Notes under the pieces: generated by a model
What the model saw: the letters and a program-made list of their open reading frames with translations, nothing else
Databases searched by the model: none
What the model was told of the DNA's origin: nothing
Position numbers and translations under genes: made by a program
Shown: positions 28,307 through 36,719 of the stretch, in pieces
How positions within the stretch are numbered: position 1 is the stretch's first letter
How the letters are laid out: every line of letters begins with the position of its first letter
NCBI RefSeq assembly: GCF_000185725.2
Contig: NZ_KI391954.1
Span: 1,336,185-1,400,184 of the forward strand
Reading direction: 5' to 3'
Source of the DNA: Segniliparus rugosus ATCC BAA-974
GTDB lineage: Bacteria > Actinomycetota > Actinomycetes > Mycobacteriales > Mycobacteriaceae
DNA length: 64,000 nt

Positions 28307-29056
28307 ATGGCGAGTCGGGGGACAGTTGTGCCGTTGGCGGCGCTCGTCGCGGCGTTCGGGCTTGCCGGGTGCGAGCGGTCCGCCGAGGCGGCGGGCGGAC
28401 TGGCCTCCCCAAGCGCCCGCGCTGCTGTTCCGGCTCCGAGCCCGCAAAGCGCGGAAGGGCAGCTCGCCACGCGTCCGGACAACGACTTGTTCGCCCTTCT
28501 GCCGACGCAGGACGACTTTCCCCCGGACGCGTTCTTGAGCCCGAGCCCGGCGGACGCGTCCGGGACGGGGAAGCGCAAGCTGCCAGAGACGGATCCCCCA
28601 GGCTGCGCGACGGGCAATCCGGCAGGTTTCGTCGCCAACGTGGTCGCGGCGGCGTTGCCTTCGGACGAGTCGGACCGGCGCACGGTGGTCGTCGCGATCG
28701 GGAAGCAGACTGCGGCCCAAGGCCATGCGGGCCAGATCGAGGACTGGCTCGCCAAATGCGGGCGATATCGCACCCCGCCGAGCTTCGGCGGGGTCGAGGG
28801 CGAAGAGACGGTGACGCTGGAGCGGCTCAAGCCTCCCGCGCTCGGCCTTGACGAGGCCGTCTCCTACGAGCAGCGGACCACAGGCAACGTCCGGATCACC
28901 GGCAGCGACCAGGAGAACGAGGTGGCCGACCGCGTCGTCAGCGTCATCGGCGGCCTGCGCGGGGTGTTCGTGAGCGTCTCGTGGCGCAACGACGACGACC
29001 AAGAGCTGGCGTTGCAGCTGCTGGAACAGCTTGCGGACCGGGTCCGCTCGGCCTGA
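28307..29056 (+). CDS. Lipoprotein related to the membrane protein at 6343
   Basis: A 249-residue protein with signal peptide VVPLAALVAAFGLAGC giving a lipidated cysteine at residue 24. A low-complexity linker is followed by DNDLFALLPTQDDFPPDAF, the motif shared with the membrane protein at 6343. The later Cys residues (in PPGCATGNP and WLAKCGRYR) resemble the disulfide pair of PknH-sensor/LpqQ-like extracellular domains. No enzymatic motif is visible. TAGAAT occurs about 40 bases upstream and a ribosome-like GGAGTTG lies before the ATG, so this mRNA may have a leader. Confidence 0.72.
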   Translation: MASRGTVVPLAALVAAFGLAGCERSAEAAGGLASPSARAAVPAPSPQSAEGQLATRPDNDLFALLPTQDDFPPDAFLSPSPADASGTGKRKLPETDPPGCATGNPAGFVANVVAAALPSDESDRRTVVVAIGKQTAAQGHAGQIEDWLAKCGRYRTPPSFGGVEGEETVTLERLKPPALGLDEAVSYEQRTTGNVRITGSDQENEVADRVVSVIGGLRGVFVSVSWRNDDDQELALQLLEQLADRVRSA

Positions 29057-29068
29057 TTTCGGCCTGGG

Positions 29069-29995
29069 TCAGGCGAGGTACTTGTCGAACCAGGAGATCA
29101 GCTGGCGCCATGCGTCCTCGGCCGCCCTCGGGACGTACCGGGGCCCGGAGTCGTTGAAGAAGGCGTGGTTGGCCCCGCGCTCGACTATGATCGCGTGGGT
29201 CAAACCGGCCGCTTGGAGCGAGCTTTCCGCCGCCGCGCGGCTCGCGTTGACCCGCGCGTCCTCCTCGCCGTAGAACGCGATCACCGCCGCGTCGCTCCCC
29301 CGGAAATCCACCGGGGCTTCGGGCGGGCCTTCTTCGTGCAGTGGCCCGTAGAACGGGGCTCCGACGGCGATCCTGGGGTCTTTGGTCAGCAGCAGCTGCC
29401 ACGTCAGGCCGCCGCCGAAGCAGAAGCCGACCACGGCGAGCTTCTTGCCTGGCTCGCGCCTCGCGAGCTCGTCGAGAGCGGATCGCAGGTCGGCGACGAA
29501 CCGCTCGGCGGGGGCCGCCATCAAGGCCTTGGTCGCCTCGTCCTGGCTCGCGAATTTCGCGGTGCCGCCTTCCTCGGAGAGAAGGTCGACGGCCAGCGCA
29601 GAGAAGCCCGCGCCCGCGAGGCGGCCTGGGATGGTCTTGATGTGCTCGGTCAGGCCCCGGTTCTCGTGGATCACCAGCACCGCGCCCCTGGCTCGGTCGG
29701 CTTTCGACCAGGCTCCGAGCAACTCGCCCCGCCTTCCGGGGAACGTCGTCGGCTCCACCCGCAGCGCGCCGAGGACGCCAGGCGGAGCCTCGTCGGGCTG
29801 CGGGGAGCCCGAGCCAGAACCGGCCTCCCCGGCCCGGCCCGGCTTCTGGCCCTCGGGAGCGCACGCGGCGATGAGCGCCGCCGCCGAGGCGGCGGAGAGG
29901 CCGAGCGCGGTGAGCCTGGCGAGAGCTTCGCGGCGGGGGATGACCCCCTCTGCGCCATCGGTGGCGATCTCTTCCGCGATGTACCGGTGGAACAT
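29069..29995 (-). CDS. Dienelactone hydrolase family protein, exported
   Basis: A 308-residue alpha/beta hydrolase. The N-terminus carries the twin-arginine-like segment PRREALARLTALGLSAASAA followed by ALIAAC, so it is probably a Tat-exported lipoprotein. The catalytic residues of this family are visible: the nucleophile Cys in VVGFCFGGGLTW, Asp in GEEDARV and His in GANHAFFND. Despite the name, substrates of exported members are mostly unknown. TAGGAT ends 6 bases before the ATG, marking a leaderless start. It converges with the lipoprotein gene at 28307, 12 bases apart. Confidence 0.9.
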   Translation of the reverse strand: MFHRYIAEEIATDGAEGVIPRREALARLTALGLSAASAAALIAACAPEGQKPGRAGEAGSGSGSPQPDEAPPGVLGALRVEPTTFPGRRGELLGAWSKADRARGAVLVIHENRGLTEHIKTIPGRLAGAGFSALAVDLLSEEGGTAKFASQDEATKALMAAPAERFVADLRSALDELARREPGKKLAVVGFCFGGGLTWQLLLTKDPRIAVGAPFYGPLHEEGPPEAPVDFRGSDAAVIAFYGEEDARVNASRAAAESSLQAAGLTHAIIVERGANHAFFNDSGPRYVPRAAEDAWRQLISWFDKYLA

Positions 29996-30066
29996 ACCAC
30001 CATCCTAAGCAGGAAACTCCCGTCCTGCGCTGGGCGAGCGGGAGGGCTTCGCGAGCCGGGCTCGCT

Positions 30067-30072
30067 TAGAAT
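30067..30072 (+). promoter_or_regulatory. Leaderless -10 box TAGAAT
   Basis: The hexamer ends 6 bases before the GTG at 30079, and no Shine-Dalgarno sequence is present. It marks the transcription start at or next to the start codon. Confidence 0.6.
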
Positions 30073-30078
30073 AGTCCA

Positions 30079-30438
30079 GTGGATCAGAGCAGCTCCTACG
30101 ACTTCACCGGCAGTGTCGATCTGTACGCGCTCTTCGGCATCTCGGGCTATCTCGAGCGCGAGGGCGTGGTCGAGGAGGCGATCCCCTTGGTCGCCAGGGT
30201 CCTTGGCTGCACGGTCGAAGAAGCGTTGGTGATCCAGGCCAAGCAGAAAGCTCCGGCAGAGGCATGGCTGCAAGAGCACGGCAAGGACTACGGCCCGGAG
30301 TCGGTCGAACGCGCGCACCGGGTCTTCCGGCTGCTGGTGCAGCATATGTGCCCGGACGAGGCGGCGCGCGCGAAGACGTGGTTCGAGGGCGTCGTCGACG
30401 AGCGGGGGCGCGGCGGATTCGGCTCCTGGGGCGAATGA
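30079..30438 (+). CDS. Hypothetical 119-residue protein
   Basis: I do not recognise this protein. It is soluble, probably helical and acidic in the middle, beginning MDQSSSYDFTGSVDLYALFG and containing VEEAIPLVARVLGCTVEEAL and RVFRLLVQHMCPDEAARAKT. The GTG start is supported by the -10 box 6 bases upstream. Codon use is like its neighbours. It converges with the small gene at 30469. Confidence 0.65.
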   Translation: MDQSSSYDFTGSVDLYALFGISGYLEREGVVEEAIPLVARVLGCTVEEALVIQAKQKAPAEAWLQEHGKDYGPESVERAHRVFRLLVQHMCPDEAARAKTWFEGVVDERGRGGFGSWGE

Positions 30439-30468
30439 GCCGGAACGGGCAAGCGGCCGGAGCCGGCC

Positions 30469-30720
30469 TCACTCGTCCTTGGCGGCGGGCTTGCCCTGGT
30501 TGATCAGGAACAGCTCCGCCTCAAGGGACAAGATGCGCTCCTCGGCGGCTTTGAGCAGCTCGTCGCGGACGTTGATGCGCTCGCGCCAGCCGGCTTCGAT
30601 CTGGTCGACGATGGAGACGAGGACGGTGTGGGCCGCGGCGCGGTCCATCGGGGCCACCGTCTCGCTGCCCAGAACGGCGACGAGTTGGTCGGCCATGTTC
30701 TTGAGTTCGTCGTGCGTCAT
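30469..30720 (-). CDS. Hypothetical small coiled-coil protein
   Basis: An 83-residue, almost entirely helical protein with no membrane segment. It begins MTHDELKNMADQLVAVLGSE and its C-terminal half (ELLKAAEERILSLEAELFLI) shows heptad-like leucine spacing typical of a coiled coil. A GTG two codons upstream (30726) is an alternative start. The family is unknown to me; a structural or adaptor role is only a guess. Confidence 0.55.
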   Translation of the reverse strand: MTHDELKNMADQLVAVLGSETVAPMDRAAAHTVLVSIVDQIEAGWRERINVRDELLKAAEERILSLEAELFLINQGKPAAKDE

Positions 30721-30804
30721 GAGCACATATTAATGCAAAAGGCAGACGCGGGGGAGCGGTTTTCCGCAGCGTGGCAGGGACGGGCCCCCGTATGCTGGGC
30801 AAGC

Positions 30805-32907
30805 ATGAGAGGTATGCGCAGGGCGGCGCTTGCGGCGTTGGCCCTTTTCACCGGCGCGTGTTCGAGCGGAACGCGAAGCGCCGAGCAAGACCCGTTCCTG
30901 TGGCTGGAAGCGGTGGCGAGCCCCGAGGCCTCGCGCTGGGTCGCCGACGAGAACCGGAAGACCATGGCCGCGCTTGGCGAGGATCCGCGCTACGCGGAGA
31001 ACCTGGCGAAGGCGACGGCGCTCGGCGAGTCGCCGCAGCGGCTCGCGCGGCCGCAGATCGTCGGCGACTCGGTCTTCAACTTCTGGCAGGACAAGGACCA
31101 CACGCGAGGGATCTGGCGCCAGACGTCCGTCGGCGGCTACGAGACAGGGGAGCCGCACTGGACGACGGTGCTCGACCTGGACCGGGTCGCCGAGGCCGAG
31201 GGCAAGAACTGGGTGTGGAAAGGGGCGGACTGCTCGCTTGCCGCGCCGAACCGGTGCCTGGTCGAGCTCTCCGAGGGCGGCGAGGACGCGGTGACGGTCC
31301 GCGAATTCGACACCCGGACGCGCTCGTTCGTCCCTGACGGCTTCGCCCTGCCGCGCGGCAAGCAGGACGCGCAGTGGCTGGACGAGGACACGCTCCTGGT
31401 GTCGCGGGAGTGGCGGCCGGGTGAGCTGACCAGCTCCGGCTATCCGTACATCGTGAAAACGCTTCGGCGCGGGCAGACGTTGGACAGCGCGGCCGAGATC
31501 GGGCGAGGACAGCAGTCCGACATGCAGGAGTCCGCAGCCGTGCTGCACGACGGCGACGGCGGCGCGGTCGCGCTCTTGGTGCGCAACCCCTCGTTCTTCG
31601 AGTCGGAGTACCGCCTCGTCGCGCAGGACGGGACCCCGAAGCTCGCGCTGCCGCCGAAGTCGAGCCTGGCGGGCCTGGTCGCGGGGCGCCTGGTCGTCCG
31701 GCTCGACCAGGACTGGGCCGTCGCGGGCTCGACGTTCGCCTCAGGCTCGCTCGTCTCGCTGCGCCTCGCCGACCTGACGGCGGACCCGGCGGGCTTGCGG
31801 CCGACGCTCGTCTGGGCCCCAGGGCCGCGCGACGCCCTGCACGGGGTCGCCGTCACGAGGGGCGGTCTGATCGTCAGCACGCTGCACGAGGTCAGCGGGC
31901 GGATCGCCGAATACCTCCCCGCCGCAGACGGCTCCTGGTCGAGCAAGGACGTGCCGATCCCGGAGCTGGCGAGCGCTGACCTGCTCTCCGCCGCGCCGAA
32001 CAGCGCGACCGCGTACTTCTCCGTGGGCTCCTTCCTCGCCCCGACCACGGTGTGGCGGATGGACGCGGCGGCCGGAACGGCCCGTCCGGTCGTATCGCTG
32101 CCGCCGCAGTTCGACGCGACCGGCCTGATGGCCGAGCAGCTGGAGGCCACCTCGAAAGACGGCACGAAAGTCCCGTACTTCGTGGTGCGCCGCAACGACA
32201 TCCCCTTCGACGGCTCCAACCCCACGATCCTCTACGCCTACGGCGGGTTCGGCAACTCGATGACCCCCTCCTACAGCGGCGTCCGGGGGCAGCTCTGGCT
32301 CGAGCGGGGCGGCGTCTTCGTCCTCGCGAACATCCGGGGCGGCGGCGAATTCGGCCCGGCCTGGCACGACGCCGCGCTCAAGACCAACCGCCAGCGCGCC
32401 TACGACGACTTCGCGGCGGTCGGGGAAGACCTCGTCGCCCGCAAAATCACCTCGCCCCGCCGCCTCGGGATCCAAGGAGCCTCCAACGGCGGGCTGCTGA
32501 TGGGCGTCGAACTCGTCCAGCGCCCGCAGCTGTGGAACGCCGTGGACATCGGCGTCCCGCTCCTGGACATGCTGCGCTACGAGCAGATCGACGCGGGCGC
32601 GTCCTGGGCCGGGGAGTACGGCAGCGCGCGCGTGCCGGAGGAGCGCGCGTTCCTCGAATCCGTCTCGCCGTACCAGAACCTCAAACGCGGCGTGCGGTAC
32701 CCCGCGCCGTTCATCTGGACCACGACCAAAGACGACCGGGTCGGCCCGCAGCACGCCCGCAAATTCGCCGCGAAGCTCGCCTCCTTCGGCGATCCGTATT
32801 TCTTTTACGAAGTCACCGAGGGCGGCCACGGCTCGGGCGCGAACATCGCGCAGAGCGCCGTCACCACCGCGCTGGAGTACACGTACTTCCAGCGCCAGCT
32901 CATGTGA
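30805..32907 (+). CDS. Prolyl oligopeptidase family (S9A) serine peptidase, lipoprotein
   Basis: A 700-residue protein with signal peptide and lipobox LALFTGAC, an N-terminal beta-propeller beginning QDPFLWLEAVASPEASRWV, and a C-terminal alpha/beta hydrolase domain. The catalytic Ser560 lies in IQGASNGGLLMG, the Asp in TTKDDRVGPQHA and the His in EVTEGGHGSGAN. S9A enzymes cleave short peptides after proline, and the lipobox places this one on the outer face of the membrane. TATGCT ends 8 bases before the ATG at 30805. A frame further upstream is open but overlaps the divergent small gene. Confidence 0.92.
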   Translation: MRGMRRAALAALALFTGACSSGTRSAEQDPFLWLEAVASPEASRWVADENRKTMAALGEDPRYAENLAKATALGESPQRLARPQIVGDSVFNFWQDKDHTRGIWRQTSVGGYETGEPHWTTVLDLDRVAEAEGKNWVWKGADCSLAAPNRCLVELSEGGEDAVTVREFDTRTRSFVPDGFALPRGKQDAQWLDEDTLLVSREWRPGELTSSGYPYIVKTLRRGQTLDSAAEIGRGQQSDMQESAAVLHDGDGGAVALLVRNPSFFESEYRLVAQDGTPKLALPPKSSLAGLVAGRLVVRLDQDWAVAGSTFASGSLVSLRLADLTADPAGLRPTLVWAPGPRDALHGVAVTRGGLIVSTLHEVSGRIAEYLPAADGSWSSKDVPIPELASADLLSAAPNSATAYFSVGSFLAPTTVWRMDAAAGTARPVVSLPPQFDATGLMAEQLEATSKDGTKVPYFVVRRNDIPFDGSNPTILYAYGGFGNSMTPSYSGVRGQLWLERGGVFVLANIRGGGEFGPAWHDAALKTNRQRAYDDFAAVGEDLVARKITSPRRLGIQGASNGGLLMGVELVQRPQLWNAVDIGVPLLDMLRYEQIDAGASWAGEYGSARVPEERAFLESVSPYQNLKRGVRYPAPFIWTTTKDDRVGPQHARKFAAKLASFGDPYFFYEVTEGGHGSGANIAQSAVTTALEYTYFQRQLM

Positions 32908-33465
32908 CCGGGCTGGTCAGGAACCGCGCCTCGTCCCGAACGACGCGCATGCGCAAGCGGGGCGGAGCTTGACGGATTGCGGTATCCGCAAGTTGCGATG
33001 CTGCTGCTTTCAGCGTAGTTTCCAGCGGAACAGTGATCGCGCGCTTCTCGGCGATCCCAGAAGCGCATGCCGTGAGGCATCGAAAGGCTGTGCCGCATGG
33101 TGTACCGCTCCGGGCGCGAGGACGTCGGCCCGCGCGTGAAGCAGTACGGGCTGCCGAGGACCCCGAGGACGAGCAGATCGAGGCCGGCCGTTCGCCTGCG
33201 TCATCCCGGCTTCCCGCTGATCATGCTCCCGAATCCAGGAGCCTTTTGCTCGCCAATCCTGAAAGCGCTCGGTGACTCGGAGCAAGATCGATTGCTCACG
33301 AACTCGGGGCAAAGCGTTTCCCAAATTCATGGTCAAAACCGGCCCGAGCGCCATCAGAGGCGCAACGAGGAGTGGCTCCGTGGCGCGTGGCCCATGGCGA
33401 TGCCTCTTTGGTCACGGCTCCACGGCGTGGCGCATCGCATGATTGCCGGCCCTGGCCGCCCCGGC
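32908..33465. other. 558-base gap without a supported gene
   Basis: Frames are open on both strands, but none has a start with ribosome site or -10 box, and none translates to a recognisable domain. Near 32977-32991 lies TTGCGG-TAT-CCGCAA, a perfect short dyad. Sequence from 33230 to 33350 is less GC-rich than its surroundings. I see no RNA gene, insertion sequence or terminator with confidence; it could be the scar of a lost gene. Confidence 0.5.
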
Positions 33466-34092
33466 TTAGATGCCTCGGGGCGCGGCGAGGACGGCGGCCT
33501 TCGCGGCCTCGGAGCCGTCGAGGGCGACGGTGACGGGCTTGCGGCCGTAGGCGAAGAGCACGAGCTCTTCGATCTCGCCGGTCACGGCGACGGGCTCGCC
33601 GCCTTGGCCGCCTCGGGCGAGCACCGCGCCCTGCGGGGTCGAGAGGGTCACGGAGCCGGGCGTCTTCTGCAGCGCGACCGCGCCCATGAGCCGCATGGGC
33701 CGGGCGAGCGCTTTGCGGAGCCCTGGGGTGGCTGTCCGAGGCCGGTGGCCGGGCTGCGCCCGCAAGATGTCCTCGTGGTGGATGAACATCTCGACCAGGT
33801 TCGCAGCGCGGTCGACCAGGGCGAAAGGGGTGTACCATGGCGGTCCGCCCGCGACGGCGTCGAGCAGCGATTCCCAGCCGCGCTCGGCGACTTTCTGCTG
33901 CGCGCGGGCGGTGCGCGCGGCGAGCATCGGCACGGCGATCCCGGCGGCGTTGTCGAAACGGAGCGATTCGCGCAGGACGAGGTGGGCGACGAGGTCGCGG
34001 ACCGTCCAGCCCTCGCAGAGGGTCGGCGCGTCGGGTCCGGCGGTCTGCGCCGCGCGCACCAGGCCGGCCCGCTCGTTCTGAGAAAATGTCAT
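33466..34092 (-). CDS. TIGR03085 family metal-binding protein (DinB/MDMPI fold)
   Basis: The 208 residues resemble the TIGR03085 actinobacterial family, related to the N-terminal domain of mycothiol-dependent maleylpyruvate isomerase. Markers are NERAGLVRAAQTAGPDAPTL, CEGWTVRDLVAHLVLRESLR with a metal-ligand His, and FIHHEDILRAQPG with further His ligands. Members may be mycothiol-dependent enzymes; the substrate is unknown. TACACT ends 7 bases before the ATG. It is divergent from the hydrolase gene at 34191. Confidence 0.8.
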   Translation of the reverse strand: MTFSQNERAGLVRAAQTAGPDAPTLCEGWTVRDLVAHLVLRESLRFDNAAGIAVPMLAARTARAQQKVAERGWESLLDAVAGGPPWYTPFALVDRAANLVEMFIHHEDILRAQPGHRPRTATPGLRKALARPMRLMGAVALQKTPGSVTLSTPQGAVLARGGQGGEPVAVTGEIEELVLFAYGRKPVTVALDGSEAAKAAVLAAPRGI

Positions 34093-34190
34093 GGCGGTGA
34101 GTGTAGGGGAGGTCGGCCGGCGCGGCGGCTCCGACCGGGATTGCTACAGTGAGGCGATCAGGTCCGCTTCGCGAGCGTCAGGAGAGGCCG

Positions 34191-34943
34191 ATGCCGAAAT
34201 TCTTGCTGTTGCGGGGGCTCAGCCGGGAGAGCCGCCACTGGGAGGAGTTCCCCGCGCTGCTCGAGAGCAGGCTCGGGGCGACGGTGGCGTGCGTGGACGC
34301 TCCTGGGTTCGGGTCGGAGCACCGCAGGGTCTCGCCTCGGACGATCGCGGGCATCACCGACGACATCAGGGCGCGCTTCGGCGGTGGCGGGGCGGACTGG
34401 ACGCTGCTGGGCATTTCGCTCGGCGGGATGGTGGCGCTGGACTGGTGCGCCCGCTATCCGGCGGATTTCGGCAGGGTGGTGGTCATCAACTCCAGCACCG
34501 CCGCGACCCCGCTCTTCCACCGGTTCGCGCCGTCCGCGCTGCCCGAGCTCGCGCTCGGGCGTTTCAAGTCCGACGTGGAACGGGAGCTGACCGTCCTGGA
34601 GCGGGTCACGAACAACCCTGGGATCGACCGGACCGGCCTCGCCGAGCGCTGGGCGGGCTACCTCGCCGAGCAGCGGCCTTCGAACGCGAGCCTGGCCAAT
34701 CAGATCATCGCCGCGGTCGTGTTCCCGATGCCGAAACGGGTGCGTCCGCCCGCGTTGGTCCTCGCCGCTCGGCGGGACCGGCTGGTGGCGGCTTCCTCCT
34801 CGGAGACCATCGCGGCCCGGCTCGGAGCCCCGATCCGTTACCACGAGACGGCGGGGCACGATCTGACCCTGGACGACGGCCCGTGGGTCGTGGACCAGAT
34901 CGAGGCATGGCTCGGGGCCGCCGAGAACGAGGCTGTGGCGTGA
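34191..34943 (+). CDS. Alpha/beta hydrolase
   Basis: A 250-residue alpha/beta hydrolase with oxyanion region FLLLRGLSRESRHWEEF, nucleophile elbow LLGISLGGMVALDW (Ser), an acidic residue in AARRDRLVAA, and His in YHETAGHDLTLDDGPWV. An upstream in-frame ATG at 34149 is less likely, because the ATG at 34191 has a well-placed AGGAGAGG site. The stop overlaps the next gene by 1 base. The substrate is not predictable; BioH-like or proteobacterial esterase-like enzymes look similar. Confidence 0.83.
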   Translation: MPKFLLLRGLSRESRHWEEFPALLESRLGATVACVDAPGFGSEHRRVSPRTIAGITDDIRARFGGGGADWTLLGISLGGMVALDWCARYPADFGRVVVINSSTAATPLFHRFAPSALPELALGRFKSDVERELTVLERVTNNPGIDRTGLAERWAGYLAEQRPSNASLANQIIAAVVFPMPKRVRPPALVLAARRDRLVAASSSETIAARLGAPIRYHETAGHDLTLDDGPWVVDQIEAWLGAAENEAVA

Positions 34944-35523
34944 TGGCCCCGGCGGATTCGAAGCTCCCGTTCGCCTCCGACGCCGAGGCCGCAGCTTGGT
35001 GCGCGCGGACGCGGCGGGCCAGCCTGCGCCGTCGCCGCGCCGCGTTCGCGGAGCTGGCCCGCGTCTTCCAAGCCGCTCCCGCGCCGGAGTCCATCGCGGG
35101 GAACACGGACATCGGCCTGGTGGCGGCGCCGCTGGGCCTGCCGGTGGACGCGGTGGTGCGGCTCTTCTTCAACACCGGGTTCTGGCTGCACAAGAAGTTC
35201 GACGCGGGCGGGGCCGGGGGATCAACGGGTTCGCCCGCTGGTTCCGCCCGCTCGCCCCGCTCGTCTTCCCCGGCGGCGGCTTCCACGCGGACCAGGCCCG
35301 GCTGTGGGGCGTCCGGTTCGCGAACAAGCGGACCGAGAGCCTGGTGTTCCCCGGCAAGGCGGTGTTCACCGTCGACTACCGCGACCCTGCGACCACGCTC
35401 GTGATGCGTACCGCGGTGGACGAGGCCGTCCAGATCTCCCCGAACGTGTACCTGTGCCTCGGCCTGGCCGATGTGCGCGGGCGGGCGGTCAAACTGCTGT
35501 GGTTCACGCTGACCCGCTCGTGA
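34943..35523 (+). CDS. Unknown protein, frameshifted by one base
   Basis: The N-terminal half (MAPADSKLPFASDAEAAAWC to NTGFWLHKKFDAGGAGG) lies in one frame and the C-terminal half (INGFARWFRPLAPLVFPGGG to VYLCLGLADVRGRAVKLLWF) in another. Adding one G to the G5 run at 35216-35220 joins them into 193 residues. The unbroken frame would run to 35404 as low-quality Ser/Ala/Arg-rich sequence, which argues for an error. I do not recognise the family. It is co-translated with the hydrolase upstream. Confidence 0.65.
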
Positions 35524-35542
35524 GGGGGCGTAGCATCGGCGC

Positions 35543-36034
35543 ATGTTCGTCTCGTCCGTGGGGGTTTGTCGACGGGCTTTCGCCGTCGCCGTCGCATTCG
35601 CCGCGCTGATCGCCCCGTCCGCCGCCGCCGCGCCGCTCGACCCCGACGGCACGGTCCTCGAATTGTCCTACGCCAACGTTTCGCCGCTGACCTATGGGAC
35701 GAAATGGCTCCGGCGGTTCAGCTTCGAAGTGCGCCGAGGCCACGCGAGGTTGGTCGTGCACGGGCAGGGCGACGCGGTGCTCGGCCAGGAGTCCAGGCCG
35801 GTGCCGGAGGCGATGTGGTCCAAACTGCTCGCCGACGCGTCCGCGTTGCCGAGCGGGGAGGAGGAGGGCAAGCGCTCGGGGAGGTGCTTCGACGCGGGGA
35901 TCTGGAGCATCACCGTGGTGGACCGGGGGCGGACGGTCAAGTCGGTGGCGCGGGATTGCCCCGACGACGAGCAGGTGGAGCGCTTCTTCGTCCCGGTGGA
36001 CGGTTTGTTCGACATGGCGAAGTACCAGCCCTGA
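35543..36034 (+). CDS. Secreted protein of unknown function
   Basis: A 163-residue protein with a clear signal peptide (RAFAVAVAFAALIAPSAAAA, likely cut after AAA near residue 32). The mature part contains two cysteines (GRCFDAG and ARDCPDD) that could form a disulfide, in a beta-rich context (WSITVVDRGRTVKSVA). No family recognised. TAGCAT ends 6 bases before the ATG, so it starts a new leaderless transcript only 19 bases after the previous gene. Confidence 0.65.
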   Translation: MFVSSVGVCRRAFAVAVAFAALIAPSAAAAPLDPDGTVLELSYANVSPLTYGTKWLRRFSFEVRRGHARLVVHGQGDAVLGQESRPVPEAMWSKLLADASALPSGEEEGKRSGRCFDAGIWSITVVDRGRTVKSVARDCPDDEQVERFFVPVDGLFDMAKYQP

Positions 36035-36073
36035 GGCTCCCTGCGCGGACGGGGCTCTGCCTGCCCGCGCCGC

Positions 36074-36706
36074 TCACGCGTCCCGGTGCGCCCGGACCAG
36101 GGCGGCGACGGCGGCGTCGTCGGGCCTGCCTCTGGCTCGGAGCCCTTCGATCACGCCGTCGATGTTCTCCGGCGGCTGGTTCTGGCTGAGCTTGAACTTC
36201 GCCTCGACGCGGCTGATGACCACTTCGACGCCGACGACGGCCCGCAGCTGGCGCTCGACGAACTGCGCGGGGGCCTGGTCGACGGACCACGGGGTCGCGG
36301 AGTCGGCCTCGTGCCGATCGGTGAGGCCTCGGATCTGCCGCTCGACCCATGCCGGGTCGTCGTGGACGACGAGCCGCCCGTACACGTGCGCGGTCACATA
36401 GTTCCAGGTGGGGACCACGCGGTGGTGCTCGGCCTTCGTCGGGTACCACGACGGCGTCACGTACGCCTCCGGGCCTCGGACGATCACCAGCGCCTCGCCC
36501 TGCGCGGGCTCGCGCCAGTGGCCGTTGCTCCGCGCCATGTGGCCGAGGAGCGCTCCGCGTTCGCCGGAGCCGGGGTCGTGCTGGAAGGGGAGCGGCGTGG
36601 CCGCCAGGCCGCGCGGGGTCATGGTGACCAGGTCGGCGGCCCCCATGTTGGCGAGCAGGTCGCGGACGGAGCTTTCGTCGGGCTCGAAGGGGCGGGGGAT
36701 GTGCAA
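36074..36706 (-). CDS. PaiB-like FMN-binding negative transcriptional regulator
   Basis: The 210-residue product matches the PaiB family, a split-barrel flavin-binding fold: FEPDESSVRDLLANM, TPLPFQHDP, LLGHMARSNGHWREP, GEALVIVRGPEAYVTPSWYP, VPTWNYVTAHVYGRL and KFKLSQNQPPENIDGVIEGL. PaiB was described in Bacillus as a repressor of sporulation and protease genes; the real role of most homologues may be enzymatic. No ATG fits. A TTG at 36706 with GAAAGG 7 bases upstream gives the normal family start (LHIPRPF). It is just downstream of and co-directional with the MerR-peroxiredoxin gene. Confidence 0.87.
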   Translation of the reverse strand: MHIPRPFEPDESSVRDLLANMGAADLVTMTPRGLAATPLPFQHDPGSGERGALLGHMARSNGHWREPAQGEALVIVRGPEAYVTPSWYPTKAEHHRVVPTWNYVTAHVYGRLVVHDDPAWVERQIRGLTDRHEADSATPWSVDQAPAQFVERQLRAVVGVEVVISRVEAKFKLSQNQPPENIDGVIEGLRARGRPDDAAVAALVRAHRDA

Positions 36707-36713
36707 CGGGCGG

Positions 36714-36719
36714 CCTTTC
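36714..36719 (-). promoter_or_regulatory. Ribosome site selecting a TTG start
   Basis: GAAAGG on the minus strand lies 7 bases before TTG at 36706 and overlaps the TGA of the upstream gene. It decides the PaiB-like start in the absence of ATG or GTG. Confidence 0.55.

Noticed and set aside
33097-34152. Plus-strand frame in the 33 kb gap and over the TIGR03085 gene
   Set aside because: Antisense to a real minus-strand gene and no family match in the gap.
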